From Heracleum sosnowskyi (Eukaryota > Streptophyta > Magnoliopsida > Apiales > Apiaceae): a stretch of DNA of 64,000 nucleotides. This document shows positions 46,171 through 56,805 of the stretch, one piece after another (the first letter of the stretch is position 1; each line of letters opens with the position of its first letter). The stretch spans positions 59,856,006 through 59,920,005 of the forward strand of contig CM061245.1 in the NCBI GenBank assembly GCA_030848705.1, read 5' to 3'. The notes below the pieces were generated by a model, which ran no database searches, was not told the DNA's origin, and saw nothing but the letters and a program-made list of their open reading frames with translations. The position numbers were made by a program, and so were the translations under genes.

Positions 46171-47179
46171 ATTTTAATATATTATAGAAAGGGAACTCTG
46201 TTCAGCTGAAAGGAATACAACAAGAAAAGGAATCCATCCACCTTTGGAAATTTGTAAATTTAGTGAATAGAGTGCACAGCTTCCAAGTGCTTTTGATAGC
46301 TCCCTTCTCAAATATTAAAGGATACCATGTATTAGTTCTCTTTCTATGGATTATTGATTTTCTCAATTGTCAAATATAGTTCTCTTACCTTAAGATATAA
46401 GAGCAAAGCCAATGGTTGTGCTAAAATAGGTGTAGCTATTGCTTTATTTTAGCACGAAAAAGTGAGTTTTGGTGCTAAAATAGCACCAGGTCTCCAATGC
46501 TTATTTCTAAATTTAACTAACTTTCTTAACTAATGCCTGCAAATGCAATTTTTCTATCTAGTTCCCTTGTTTTACAAAAAGAATGAGGCAAATATAGCAC
46601 AATGCTATAGTTTGTTCTATATATAGCACAAACTATAGCATTGTGCTATTTTAGCACAAAATTTAGCCTACCATTGGATTAACAAATTTTACTTTTTGTG
46701 TCGTACAAATTTTACTTTTTGTGTCAATATATAGATAGAGCACACCATTGGACATGCTCTAAGAAGCTAACTCTTTCTACCTGGATAGTAGACACCCAAA
46801 TATTTGTTTCTTAGTCTTTTATGATCTTACTAGAGCTAGTTTATAAGTCGTCAAATATATAAGCTACGGTAATAGATTTCAGTAAGGCGCAGATAGAACT
46901 GTGGCACATGTTTAATAAGAGGCAGCAACATTTTTGAACCATTATGAAATGGCTCACCACAGTTTCATAAACAGTTTTGGGCCTTGTTTAATTTTATTTT
47001 CATCTTTTAACTTGCAGTGGTCGGATAAGCTCCTAAAGCTTGATTTCCAAGAGATGGTAATGTTCCTTCAACACCTTCCAACTCAAAACTGGACTTATAT
47101 GGAGCTTGAGGTGGTTCTTTCAAGAGCATACATGTGGCACTCCATGTTCGAGAGCTGTCCCAGCCACTTGGCTAGCTAA
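36676..47179 (+). CDS. TBC-domain Rab GTPase-activating protein (TBC1D22/Gyp1-like), ten exons
   Basis: Exons: 36676-36791, 37450-37597, 37740-37923, 38429-38499, 39132-39269, 39365-39456, 40899-41170, 44301-44386, 45833-45934, 47018-47179. All introns are GT-AG and phases agree throughout, giving 1,371 nt and 456 residues. Residues 1-145 are a polar, probably disordered N-terminus (MMKKKEEEED, then LLKGRSFPGKVLITRR). The TBC domain begins near residue 150 (LRELAWSGVPPYLRPSVWRL). Catalytic fingers are visible: arginine R226 in ISVDCPRT and glutamine Q261 in SGYVQGINDL. Later motifs are ADCYWCLSKLLEGMQDHY, FLQFAFRWFNCLLIRE and RLWDTYLAEGD. TBC proteins stimulate GTP hydrolysis by Rab GTPases, and the Gyp1/TBC1D22 branch acts on Golgi-related Rabs. 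The start is the first of two adjacent ATGs in a purine-rich 5' context. Only the introns have taken insertions and all exons are intact, so the gene is probably functional. Confidence 0.96.
37984..38010. repeat. (TA)n tract in intron 3
   Basis: Simple TA dinucleotide run. Confidence 0.9.
39728..39777. repeat. (TA)n tract in intron 6
   Basis: About 25 TA units. A shorter TA run lies at about 40,312-40,334 in the same intron. Confidence 0.93.
40740..40805. mobile_element. Stowaway-like MITE end in intron 6
   Basis: AAATGGGACGGAGGTAGT (reverse ACTACCTCCGTCCCATTT) is the common plant Stowaway terminal motif. I could not place the opposite end, so this is a fragment call. Confidence 0.45.
42407..43780 (-). 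mobile_element. Deleted Ty3/gypsy LTR retrotransposon in intron 7
   Basis: Target duplication TCTAT at 42,402-42,406 and 43,781-43,785. The left LTR is 42,407-42,736 (TGTAGTGAAC...GCCTAACA). The right LTR (about 43,564-43,780) lacks its first ~157 bp, at a junction with gag sequence. Between them only minus-strand gag pieces remain. It lies antisense to the host gene and has no primer site, protease or pol, so it is a dead copy that the gene tolerates in its largest intron (3,130 bp). Confidence 0.9.
42803..43583 (-). pseudogene. Gypsy gag fragment inside intron 7 element
   Basis: Minus-strand pieces in different frames include WYYYEDGRRPFRSWEDF near 43,390-43,450 (retrotransposon gag core) and a zinc knuckle CFRCDEKYGPGHRC near 42,890-42,930, a form common in chromovirus-type gag. 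Frameshifts separate the pieces and the N-terminus is missing. No pol follows. Confidence 0.85.
46125..46166. repeat. (TA)n tract in intron 9
   Basis: About 20 TA units. A short plus-strand open frame crossing it is an artefact of the repeat. Confidence 0.92.
46402..46759. mobile_element. PIF/Harbinger-type MITE in intron 9
   Basis: 358 bp with terminal inverted repeats GAGCAAAGCCAATGGTTGTG and, on the right, the reverse of GAGCATGTCCAATGGTGTGC. It is flanked by TAA on both sides (46,399-46,401 and 46,760-46,762), the target type of PIF/Harbinger elements. It encodes no protein. The interior has a strong hairpin (ATAGCACAATGCTATAGTTT pairing with its complement about 35 bp on) and a short direct repeat AAATTTTACTTTTTGTGTC twice. 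Confidence 0.82.
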
Positions 47180-47545
47180 ATCTTTTCTGGCTAGTCATCA
47201 TATGCCCCTGATTGTTAGGTTTCTATTGTGTTTCTTGCTACTTAGCAAACACCCTCTATTATTAGGCTTCTCTCGTTTTCTTGGTTGGAAACTTTTTCCT
47301 CAACTTGGTTTCTGTGCATTTGTAAAAGTGCTTGTATCTGTGTAATATTACTAAGTTTTTGTATTATTACATCACATGAGAAAGGAAATGTTGCTTGTTT
47401 CTGTTATTTTTTAGAGTCCAGAACTTTTTGACTTAAATTTTGTTTCGAGTTTTATTGTATTTTTTTTTCCCATCAAGTTGAGAGATGTATGTGAATGCCA
47501 GTGGTAAGATGATCCTAATCAGAAAGTGAGTCAGGCAAACTAGTA
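47180..47545. other. 3' flank of the TBC gene
   Basis: T-rich sequence after the TAA stop, probably 3' UTR and terminator region. I see no canonical AATAAA. GTAATATTACTAAG near 47,341 could serve as a plant-type near-upstream element, which is a guess. Confidence 0.4.
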
Positions 47546-47668
47546 TTCCTTTCATTCTAAATTACTTGTTTTATAGTTTTGCAAATTATTTTTAATTTTT
47601 CTTTAAAAAAATAATTAACGGAATTGTTCAATACACTTTAAAAATACAAGTAATTTAGGATGGAGGAA
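47546..47668. mobile_element. Stowaway-like MITE downstream of the TBC gene
   Basis: About 123 bp with inverted ends TTCCTTTCATTCTAAATTAC and the reverse of TTCCTCCATCCTAAATTACT. TA precedes the left end but the right flank is not TA, so the exact boundary or target site is uncertain. The ends resemble plant Tc1/Mariner-derived Stowaway elements. Confidence 0.65.
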
Positions 47669-47768
47669 ACAAAATGAAATCATAATTGACGAATAATTTC
47701 ATTAATAACAACTATGTAACACAATATAAGCAGTATCTCTCTAATTAATTTTCGATCACTATTTATAA

Positions 47769-47797
47769 CTAGCTTTATTACCCGTGCCTCGCACGAG
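47769..47797 (-). mobile_element. Helitron 3' terminus
   Basis: On the minus strand a stem CGTGCGAGGCACG is followed by GGTAATAAAGCTAG and T. This fits a Helitron 3' end of an element extending right. I could not pair it confidently with a 5' end. Confidence 0.62.
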
Positions 47798-47857
47798 TTT
47801 ATTCTAAAATATTTTATAATTTGTCATTAATTTCGGTATATTTGTTTGTGGTATATT

Positions 47858-48353
47858 CATATTGATGGTTTGATTACCGAAATATTTGAAAATTTAAGTT
47901 AGCAACGGTTATTGTGAAATTAATATATCTATTTTTTATTATATTTTATTTCTTTAATCGGAAGTTCGTGTGATACACATATATGATTTGGATGTGAATA
48001 GTTTGTTGTCGATTTTCGAGTAAGTAAGTATTTTGATCTTTCTTTACTGCATAATTTGTTCTTTAAAAAACTTGATATGATTTTGTATACATATTCTTAA
48101 TTAGTGTTGATGTTTTGGTGATTGAGATATTTGAAAATTTTAAGTTAGTCATAGTTGCTTGTAAAGTTAATATTCCTCTTTTTTTATTGTATTGTATTCC
48201 TTGAATTAGAAGTTCGTGTTAGATATGTTTATGATTTGGATGTGAATAAGTTGCTATTGATTTTCGAGTAAGTAAGTATTTGATGTTTTTTTACTGCATA
48301 TTTTTTTAAAAAAAAACTCGATATGTTTTTACATACATATTCTTAATTGGTTA
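47858..48353. repeat. Tandem repeat, two ~248-bp units
   Basis: Segments sharing GATATTTGAAAATTT-like starts, ATGATTTGGATGTGAATA and GATTTTCGAGTAAGTAAGTA occur twice with an offset of 248 bp. The units are diverged, so the duplication is old. They lie just inside the 47,769 Helitron end. Confidence 0.85.
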
Positions 48354-48599
48354 ACAATTAATAACTCTCTCGCAGATCACTTTGACCACAATGAAGATAA
48401 CATGAAACTATGTCACATTACTAACCATTCGATATCATAAATTTATGTTATGTATATTTATTCCAATATCATTAATATTTTAAATTATATTTTATTACTT
48501 TTTAAATAATATATTTCATTTAAATATCATGTATGTAAACAATAAGTATTAATTACAAAACAGTTAATATACTTTAAAGAAGATTAGTAATTAATGTGC

Positions 48600-49440
48600 A
48601 GATATATTAATCTTTCTATTAATAATAGCCCAACATGGGTCAATTAATTGGGGGGAATTTTATTCATGCTAAATTGGCAAGACATTTTAATGCATTTGAA
48701 ATGTCCAAATTTCCCTTATGTTTATTAATCTTAAAAAAATTGATATTGAATGGATTCAAACTTGGGTGTCCACAATAACTTGCACCTGCTCTTACCACCA
48801 CACCACTCAATTATATGATTTGTAAATTACACACATCATATGTGTGTGCCGTGTGAGTAAAGAAATATTTGGTATTATTATTATATATCTATTTTATTAT
48901 AGTCCAATAAAAGCAATGATTCATGAGACATTTAATCTAATCTAAATTGGTGAGACATTTTATTTAATTTAAAATATCTAAATTTCCCTTGTGTTTACTC
49001 TTTTTTCTAAATTTTTTTTTGTTAATGAATGGAATCGAACTTGGGTTTATGCAATAATTTGCTCATCTTCCTACCATAGCACTACTTAGTCATACATGTT
49101 CTATATCAAACACATTATATGTATATGTGTGTGTCGCGTGAGTAGAGGAGTATTTGGTATCTATTATTATATCGATTAACATAATCTTATAATTGGTGAG
49201 ATAATTTAACTATGAGATATTTTGTGCATGATTTGAACTGACTAACTTGCCTCTGTGTTTATTATTTATTAAAAAAAGTTGTTTGTAGAAATTGAACTTG
49301 AGTTTATCTTGTAGAAATTGAACTTGAGTTTATCTATTAACTGAAACATCTTTATATCACTATATAAAATCACAGATTTTTAGAACTTCACGCGAAATAT
49401 GTGAGTGTCATTTGATAGAAGACATTTTATTTAACTTCAA
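48600..49440. repeat. Three degenerate ~270-bp tandem units with tRNA-like promoter boxes
   Basis: Units start near 48,600, 48,900 and 49,180. They share TTGGYRAGAYATTTTA, AAATTTCCCTTRTGTTTA and a conserved minus-strand piece with a box-A-like GTGGTGGTAAGAGCA and a box-B-like AAGTTYGAATCCATTC (first unit; second unit AAGTTCGATTCC). The third unit keeps only part, with a short internal duplication of GTAGAAATTGAACTTGAG. They may be SINE-derived. Confidence 0.65.
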
Positions 49441-49769
49441 AATATATATAATAACTACGATGCAAATTATATTTCACAAACAAGAAAATGTATCATTCGC
49501 TCAATGAGCTAAATTAGTAAAATTGTGCAGGTTAATGTCTTGTATGTAAGATAATCATATTTTGACATAGATCTTACACATAACAAATATCATAAATATC
49601 GAATTTACTCATTTCTTAACTCAAAAACACATCAACCAAGGATACTTTTCAACGCTAACTATCTCACTACGGAGATCAAGTCCAGCTTTTGTACCCACAA
49701 TGAGACGTCTGTCAAACGATCTATAAATTATAATAAACACCGAACTACTTAGAAGTTAAAACAATTATG
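49441..49769. other. Unassigned AT-rich sequence
   Basis: No gene or recognisable element ends seen. Confidence 0.4.
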
Positions 49770-49955
49770 CTAGATAGTGACCCGTGCCTTGCACGGGTTT
49801 TCATGCTAGTATGTAATAATAGTAGAGAATTAATATGAAATAATTAAGGAAGAGGTAATAATGTCATCCTATAATTTAACGGGTATAATCGTAATTTCAC
49901 TCTGATTTTTTTGTCTCACTCAACCCCCTAGTTGCTCTCTTATATATATAATAGA
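49770..49955 (-). mobile_element. Short Helitron-like element or pair of Helitron ends
   Basis: Minus strand: 3' hairpin CCCGTGCAAGGCACGGG, then TCACTATCTAG at 49,770. At 49,955 there is a TC end TCTATTATATATATAAGAG. If these belong together the element is only about 186 bp. The base after CTAG is C rather than T, so the 3' end is imperfect. Alternatively the 3' end belongs to the 5' terminus at 50,528. Confidence 0.5.
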
Positions 49956-50508
49956 TTAAAAGATAATAGCGGACACGTTGAATGCAATAATTGTACAGTT
50001 GTGGATATACTTTATTTATAAAACTATTACTTATACCTCTCAAGAAGCCGTTAAACTGATTCGTGATAAGTTACTCGTTTCACTTTACAATTGTCACTTG
50101 GCACAAATAATTTAACAATTAATACTTTTAACATTTTATCATAGATATTCAAAAAAATTAAACCAATTTTAGTTAAGATTTGATTTAATCATACGATGAC
50201 ATCACGATAACTTCAACTTTTTTGTAAAAATCTCCAATACAAACTTTTTTATTAGTACACAAAGAGAAAACTCTTTTGCATTTTTCGGGTTCAATACTTT
50301 ATATACTAATAGTGTATTTTTCGAAAATGATCAACGTAAAAAATTTATTTATTGAAGACGAGATTTATAATATATAGGATCATAGTAAAACTAAAGTTTT
50401 AATCTATATTAGTATCTAAAATTTCAAAACTGCGTATATAATCTATAAGTTGTTAATATCTTATAATGAAGCATTAATAAATGTTAAATGATGAATAAAA
50501 TTCGTTTT

Positions 50509-50528
50509 ACGCTTATTATATATAAGGA
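50509..50528 (-). mobile_element. Helitron 5' terminus (TCCTTATATATAATAAGCG type)
   Basis: On the minus strand A, then TCCTTATATATAATAAGCG, then TAAAAC. It matches the 5' ends of the larger Helitron copies. Its partner may be the 3' end at 49,770 (759 bp apart). Confidence 0.6.
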
Positions 50529-51090
50529 TATAATTGGAATGGAGTAAATAGGTTGATAGTTTTAAATTTTAAAATAAAAATTAAAAAAGACTATAATAAG
50601 TTATAATGGCTATAGATGTCAATATTTGTCACATTATCACATAGGTCATGGTTCAATTCTCATTAAAAACAATTTTTTATCATCAATATAAAATTAGAAG
50701 GGTAATTTAGTAATCTATTATCATCAATATAATATTGAAAAGGTAATCAGGAATCTAATATATATAATCTGATAGTATATAGAATTTGTAATCTAATAGT
50801 ATATATAATATGAGTCATTATATATTTAATACAAATAAACATGATTTACAATATTAAAATATTAATATAATCCTTTTTTATGGATCAATTCCAATTTTAT
50901 AATATTTTGTATATCTTGCGCGAGTTTTTCTCTAATCTGGTCAAAAATATGATTTTAAGGCATTTGTGAAAATGAATTATCTAGCTTATCAAGGAGATTA
51001 CAAGAAGAGACCAAAATAGAATATAACATATTGAGTATTTGCGCATATTAATAAAGAGTTTTATGATATGACCAAAATTGATATCTAGCA
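50529..51090. other. Unassigned AT-rich sequence
   Basis: No gene seen. The segment 50,640-50,720 resembles 51,130-51,210 (CAATTCYCATTARAAAYAAT, then TAATTTAGTAATYTA), so it is an older copy of the same tRNA-like repeat. Confidence 0.45.
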
Positions 51091-51158
51091 TAGTGGTAAG
51101 GAATGTTACTTCTAGTCAAGAGGTCAAGAGGTCAAGGGTTCAATTCCCATTAGAAATA
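51091..51158 (+). repeat. tRNA-derived (SINE-like) promoter boxes
   Basis: TAGCATAGTGGTAAGG matches box A (TRGCNNAGYNGG) and GGTTCAATTCC matches box B (GGTTCRANNCC) about 45 bp later. A 10-bp unit AGAGGTCA-A is doubled between them. There is no full tRNA fold. Best read as a SINE head or tRNA-like insert. Confidence 0.6.
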
Positions 51159-51241
51159 ATTTTTTTTATCATTAATATAATATAAGAGGGGTAATTTAGT
51201 AATTTAACATTGAATAAATTGTCTCACTAAACCCCTAGTTG

Positions 51242-51269
51242 CTCTATTATATATATAATAATAGATAGA
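51242..51269 (-). mobile_element. Helitron 5' terminus (TCTATTATTATATATA type)
   Basis: Minus strand TCTATTATTATATATATAAT followed by AGAGCAACTAGGGG. The same AGAGCAACTAGGGG follows the TC end at 49,955, so these are two members of one Helitron family. Confidence 0.6.
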
Positions 51270-51325
51270 TTACAGAAATCACCCCTTTATTCAGTAATGA
51301 TCACTATTTTGTATACAACTTACTT

Positions 51326-51327
<2 letters not shown>

Positions 51328-51378
<51 letters not shown>
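51328..51378. repeat. (TA)n tract
   Basis: About 25 TA units directly adjoining a Helitron 3' end. Confidence 0.93.
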
Positions 51379-51379
<1 letters not shown>

Positions 51380-51406
51380 TAGCCTATAATCTGTGCGATG
51401 CACGGA
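51379..51406 (-). mobile_element. Helitron 3' terminus next to TA tract
   Basis: Minus strand hairpin CCGTGCATCGCACAG, then ATTATAGGCTAG and T. It lies only 71 bp left of the next Helitron 3' end, so one element apparently inserted into another. Confidence 0.65.
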
Positions 51407-51449
51407 TGAAATTTAGAATTTTTTTATCTTACTATCTGTATTTTGATTA

Positions 51450-54400
51450 CTAGCTTATAGTCCGTACGATGCACGGTTACTTAAATTTTATTTATAATTA
51501 TTTTGTTTATAATTATATTTTTATTACCCATGCAACACACGATTGTTTTTTTAATATTTATAATTATATTTATTTATGAATATTTTAATATTTAAAAGTT
51601 ATTAGTTTACATGATTAAATTATTGTTAAAAAAGATTTAGTCAAAACAATTAGAGTTAAAAATTTGATATTTATTATATTTTACACGCTCAATTTAATAT
51701 TTGTTTATATTGAGTTATAAAAATTAGATTTTGCCAATTTTATAGTCCACATGAAATTCACAAAATAATCATTAATTTAGTTTTGGTTTAATAATTCTTT
51801 TTCAATTAAAAACTATTCTAAAACTAAAAATAGAATAAAATGACGAAATTTAATGTTTGAGAATTCTATTCGATTTAAGAAATCTACTTATATGTAGTTT
51901 AGATTATTAGAATACCCTTTATTAACCAAATACAGTTTTTAATGTTAAATCTAACGGTTTTCACCTATCTATTTAACATTAAACAGTTTTTATTATTTTG
52001 GTATTAAATGAGTTTCCTTATTTAATTACAACTATTTTTATGTTTTGACTTTTTAGAAAATACAATCCTAATATAATATATTTTAACTTATATCATTTTT
52101 AGATAATAACTTCTTTTTATATGATATAATCTTGATCATGTATTTTTAAAAGTATTGGATCTAACGGTTGAGAATGTTTTGGCGGTATTTAGGACCAAAC
52201 TACCATGATAACATCATTAATTTTTCTTAATACTAGTTTTATACCCGTGCAATGCACGGGACGTTTAATAAGTTATTTTATTTTAGTGTTTTTATAATTT
52301 TATTTATTTATTAATATCTTTGTGTATTTTCATAAAAATATAAATTCATTAAGTTAATAATATGTTTTTTCATATGTATATATTATTTCGGTTTATGTTG
52401 TACTTCTTGAAATGATAAAAAATACGAAAAATTCACTAAAATAATGATTATTTATATGTTTATTCATTGTTTTTATAAGTTCAATTTTAATAAATTTTAG
52501 TGTAAATATTTAAAATATTAAAATTATACTACTTCTATTATTATTTAGTTTTATAGAAATATTACTTTTTCTCTAAAGTAGAGCATTATTAATAACTCTA
52601 ATTGTGTAATTGTTTTATAGTAGAGAGTTTTTAGCTTATAGTAGAGAGTTTTTAGCTATGTAGGACCCGTTTTATAGTAGAGAGTTTTTAGCTATGTAGG
52701 ACCCGCTGACAACCAAACCAAACCATACCATTTAAGTGCTTTCCGCTAATTATATATAAAGATATAATTTATAATTTTTTTAAATATTTATTGCTAAAAT
52801 ATAATATACTCTTTTTTGTAATATGTTAAAGATGCGGGAACTTTGAACTTTTGAGAAAATAAATTATCAATTAAAATATAATTTTTTTTTGTAATAGTTC
52901 TTCTTTTAAAGTAGTACACCGTGATCGTGATCAAAATTATGTATAAATTTCATTTTTTTTATAGTATATCCGGTAAATATCTATGTTATTATATTAAAGA
53001 CTAAATAATGAAAGCTTTCTTATAAGTTAAGTTTGGTCGCTTGATCACTCAATCCATAATCGTTGAATCTTTCAAATTAAATTGTTGAAAAACGTTAGAT
53101 ATAACACTAAAATTATCATGTACAATGATCTAAGGTTTGAATCTACCAACAACATATTAAAATTTATAGGTTTTTTTGAAAAATAAGAATTTTTTCATTT
53201 TTTCTTGCAGACATGTTATTTGATAATATTTTTTGTAAAGTACGATTTTTCAGAAAAGTACTATACTAATTGATTAGCAAACTTTTAAAGTTTCGAATTT
53301 AATAATTTCCAATGTATATAGGTTTAAAAAGTTTGGCATCTTCTGTAGCTGAGTCTAAAATTTCAAAATAAGGTTTTTTTTTTAATATGAATATAGTTCT
53401 GCTAACAATGAAATTAGGCCTCTATGAGTTCTTATAAAACAAAATCACCATTTACGTATAATTTATTATTTAATAATAAATAATATTTGATTAGTTATGA
53501 TATAAAACTTAATAAAATATGATTAAAAATATGCACAATTTTATAAAATTTTATCCTCGTATTATTATATTCTTTGTTGATTTGAATTTTTCTTAGATTG
53601 ATTTGAATTTTTGAACATGGATTTTTTAAATTTAAAATAGTTAGAAAAAAGTAATTAAATTGGTGTTAAAATAATGATGACATAATAATTATTATTATAA
53701 TTTAAATATTAACTTTATTAATTTGGGCTTTATCTTGTGTTTAAAAAAAAATAAAAAAAAAAATCAGATTTTGATGATTTTACACCCCACATGAAGATAA
53801 CTAAATTATCTTTAATTAAAAGATGGTTTAACAATTTTTATCTAGGTGGAATTGTCCATGGAAGAGAAAAGAAAGCCACGAATTTTTTACATGGAGAATT
53901 CTATTCAATATAGAAAACTTATTTATATTTGGTATATTTGGTTTAAATTATCAAAATACACCTTTTAGAATTTAAATATAATCATATTATTAATAAAATA
54001 AACTTTTTTAATATCTGATCTAACGATTTTCATTTATCTAGTTAAGATCTATTGGTCCTTATTAATTTGGTTGTCTACGACCAAAATTTGGGATAAGATC
54101 CCTATTATGATTATTATATATAAGAATTTAATATAATAAGGATATCAAGTATATACTGATATAATTATTTTACTAACTGCTTTTACTTTTAATGTTTCGG
54201 TTTTATTTACGGTGTAAATAAAATTTTAAAATACATTATTACTTAAAAATTATTAAATAGAATAAAAATTATGTTATGATTATATAAAATTTTATTCTCA
54301 TATTATTATATTATTTATTGATTTGAATTTGTTCTTAATTAATTTTGATACTTTATTGAAAGAAACATAAAATTTCTATATTTAAAAGAATTAGTGGAAA

Positions 54401-55744
54401 AATAAATAAATTGGTGCTACAATAAAAAAAAATATTTATTAAAATTTAGATACTCACTTTAATATTTGAGTTCTATCCTGAGTTTTAGAAATTGAATTTT
54501 GACGATTTTACAACTCATGCGAAACTAACGAAATTATCTTTAATTTAATGATGGTTTAATAATTATTATCTAACTTGACCAACTGACCTACCCATAAAAT
54601 AAACTGAAAAGAAAAGATGGTTAAGAAGTTTTACACAAAGAATTCAATTCAATATAGAAAACCAATTTATAATTGGTTTAAATTATCAAAGCACACTTCT
54701 TATTATTTAAATATAATCCTACATTTAATCAAATACACATTTTAATATAAGTATTATATTCAAAATTATCGTTTATGAATATGAAACCCTCAACATTTTA
54801 ATAATATTTTGATATTATCCTTTTATGTTTGTTATATGTAAAATAATATAATTATAATTTGGATTAATCGAATTGTTACGAAAAAAAGTGTTACAGGAGT
54901 TCTCCTAAGTCTGTTATAACGTAGGGTATCATTGTAATCGATATGAATTGTTATCTTGATATTTGGTTTAACAATTATTATCTAACTGGAACTATACATA
55001 AATTCAAGAGAAAAGATATTTAAGAATTTTTACATAGAAAAATTTTAAATTATCAAAATACACTTTTTAGTATTTAAATATAATTCTATTATTAATCAGA
55101 TACACTTTTTAATATTAGATCTAACAATTCTCATCCCTCTATTTAAGATCTAACTATAATTATTAATTTGGTCGTATACTGATCGTACACGGACCAGATC
55201 GATTTTAATTTTTTCTTAAATTGATTTTAATATTTTATTGAAATAAACAAAGAATTTATAAATTTAAAAGAATTAGGAAAAAAATTAAATTGGTGCTACA
55301 ATAATAAAAAAATATTTATTAAAATTTAGATAATAACTTTACTGTTTGGGCTCTATCTTGAGTTTTAGATAACAGATTTTAACGATTTTACAGTCCACGC
55401 GAAGCTTAAAAAATTATCTTTAATTTAATGATGGTTTAATAATTCTTATCTAACTGGAACTATCCATAAAATAAAGAGAAAAGATAATTACGAATTTTTA
55501 CATAAAGATTTCTATTCAATATAGAAAACCCATTTATAATAGGTTTAAATTATTAAAATACACCTTTTAGTATTTAAATAGTATCCTATTATTCATCAAA
55601 TACAATTTTTAATATTATATCTGACGGTCCTCATCGATTTGAATATTTATAGTTTTATAATCCAACGGATCGTATACTTTTGGTAGTACAGTGACCGACC
55701 AAAGTTTTGGATAAGATCTCCCTTACGCTTATTATATATAAGGA
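51450..55744 (-). mobile_element. Helitron-like element, copy 2 (with nested insertion)
   Basis: Second copy of the element at 29,305-33,146, colinear over its length: left end CTAGCTTATAG with hairpin, right end the reverse of TCCTTATATATAATAAGCG. It differs by the 530-bp insertion at 52,233-52,762, by having one rather than two of the 246-bp units, and by scattered changes. The left flank (TTGATTA) is unrelated to that of copy 1 (TATCAATA) except for the final A, which supports transposition rather than a large segmental duplication. No coding region. Confidence 0.75.
52233..52762 (-). mobile_element. Small non-autonomous Helitron nested in copy 2
   Basis: 530 bp. Minus strand 5' end TCTTTATATATAATTAGCGG, 3' end hairpin CCCGTGCATTGCACGGG then TATAAAACTAG. 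The corresponding place in copy 1 (about 30,070-30,120) lacks it. There TTCTTAATA continues directly into TTTATTA, while here TTCTTAATA and TATAATTT flank the insert. This is an A|T target without duplication, as expected for Helitrons. Inside are short tandem repeats of GTAGAGAGTTTTTAGCT (about 52,614-52,706). Confidence 0.88.
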
Positions 55745-56545
55745 GTTAATATGATTTTATCAATAGAAAATAAAATTTTAAAAATTAATAATGTATGTAT
55801 GATGTTATTGTAAGCATTTGTTTGTATTTTGATGATAATTTTTTTAAATATATTGTCAATAAGAATAATATCTTGAACTTCTGAATGTAGCTTAGAAAAA
55901 TAGGTAATATAAATATTTAATAATAATAATAATATTTTGTTTACAGGATTTGAACCTTGAACCCGTGTGAGCATTTTGAATATCAAGAAAGAAATATTTT
56001 TTTAAAATTACATCCAACGGTTCTCCTTTTATCTATCTTTCAATGACCAACCAAATATAGACTAGTTTGCTTATATTTATTTATATATTACGTAGTTTTT
56101 TTTTCTCCAGAAACCATCTTATATAGAGTCTCGTAGCACACCATCAATTCTATTATGAAATATTGTTATTATTGTTTCACAAAATATAAACTTTGATTCT
56201 CATATAGAATACTATGATATATATATTTTATTAAAAAATATATCAATTAAAACTTGAGCACAAAATTTGATTTTAAATTTGGTTGTACAATAGAACTATC
56301 TTGGATAATTTTGATTATGTTGTGAAATCATGCCAAATTTTTTCATAATTTCAATGATTTTTGAAAGGAAAAAGTTGTAAGATTTCGTTTCTGATTTACT
56401 AAATTAAAGTTTGTAACTATGTTTAATTAAAATATGATATATATATATATATATATATATATTCTTATAATGGTGTGATACAGGATTTTAAATAAGAGGG
56501 TGTGCTATAGAAGGCTACCCTACTTACGTATATATACATCATATA
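55745..56545. other. AT-rich region with possible MITE
   Basis: AGCACACCATC near 56,137 and the inverted GGTGTGATA / GGTGTGCTATAG near 56,470-56,512 could be ends of a ~380-bp MITE, with a TA tract at 56,437-56,462 inside. A tRNA box-B-like GGTTCAAATCC (minus strand) is at about 55,947. None of this is firm. Confidence 0.35.
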
Positions 56546-56805
56546 TCATCATTATTTGGCCACCTACTGCAACGATGGACGTCTTGCCACCATCTCCCCA
56601 GCTGCCATAATCTATATCACTGTCTATCATCGTCATTTAACATCACCGCCTGTCACCACCACTTATCGCAACTATCGACCACTTGTTATTAACACGGAAA
56701 TGTTCCCCTCATTTGCTGATTGCCGACCTCCTACCACTATCATTGACCATTAACAATCGATCACCAATGACTATTATAAGCAGATTTCTTAATCTATTAA
56801 AAACA
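56546..56805. other. CCACC-rich low-complexity segment
   Basis: Rich in CACC/ATCACC triplets, with plus-strand open frames due to composition. I recognise no product. Confidence 0.4.

Noticed and set aside
56100..56515. MITE with TAGCACACC ends
   Set aside because: Inverted similarity is short and no target duplication could be found, so it is kept only as a low-confidence note.
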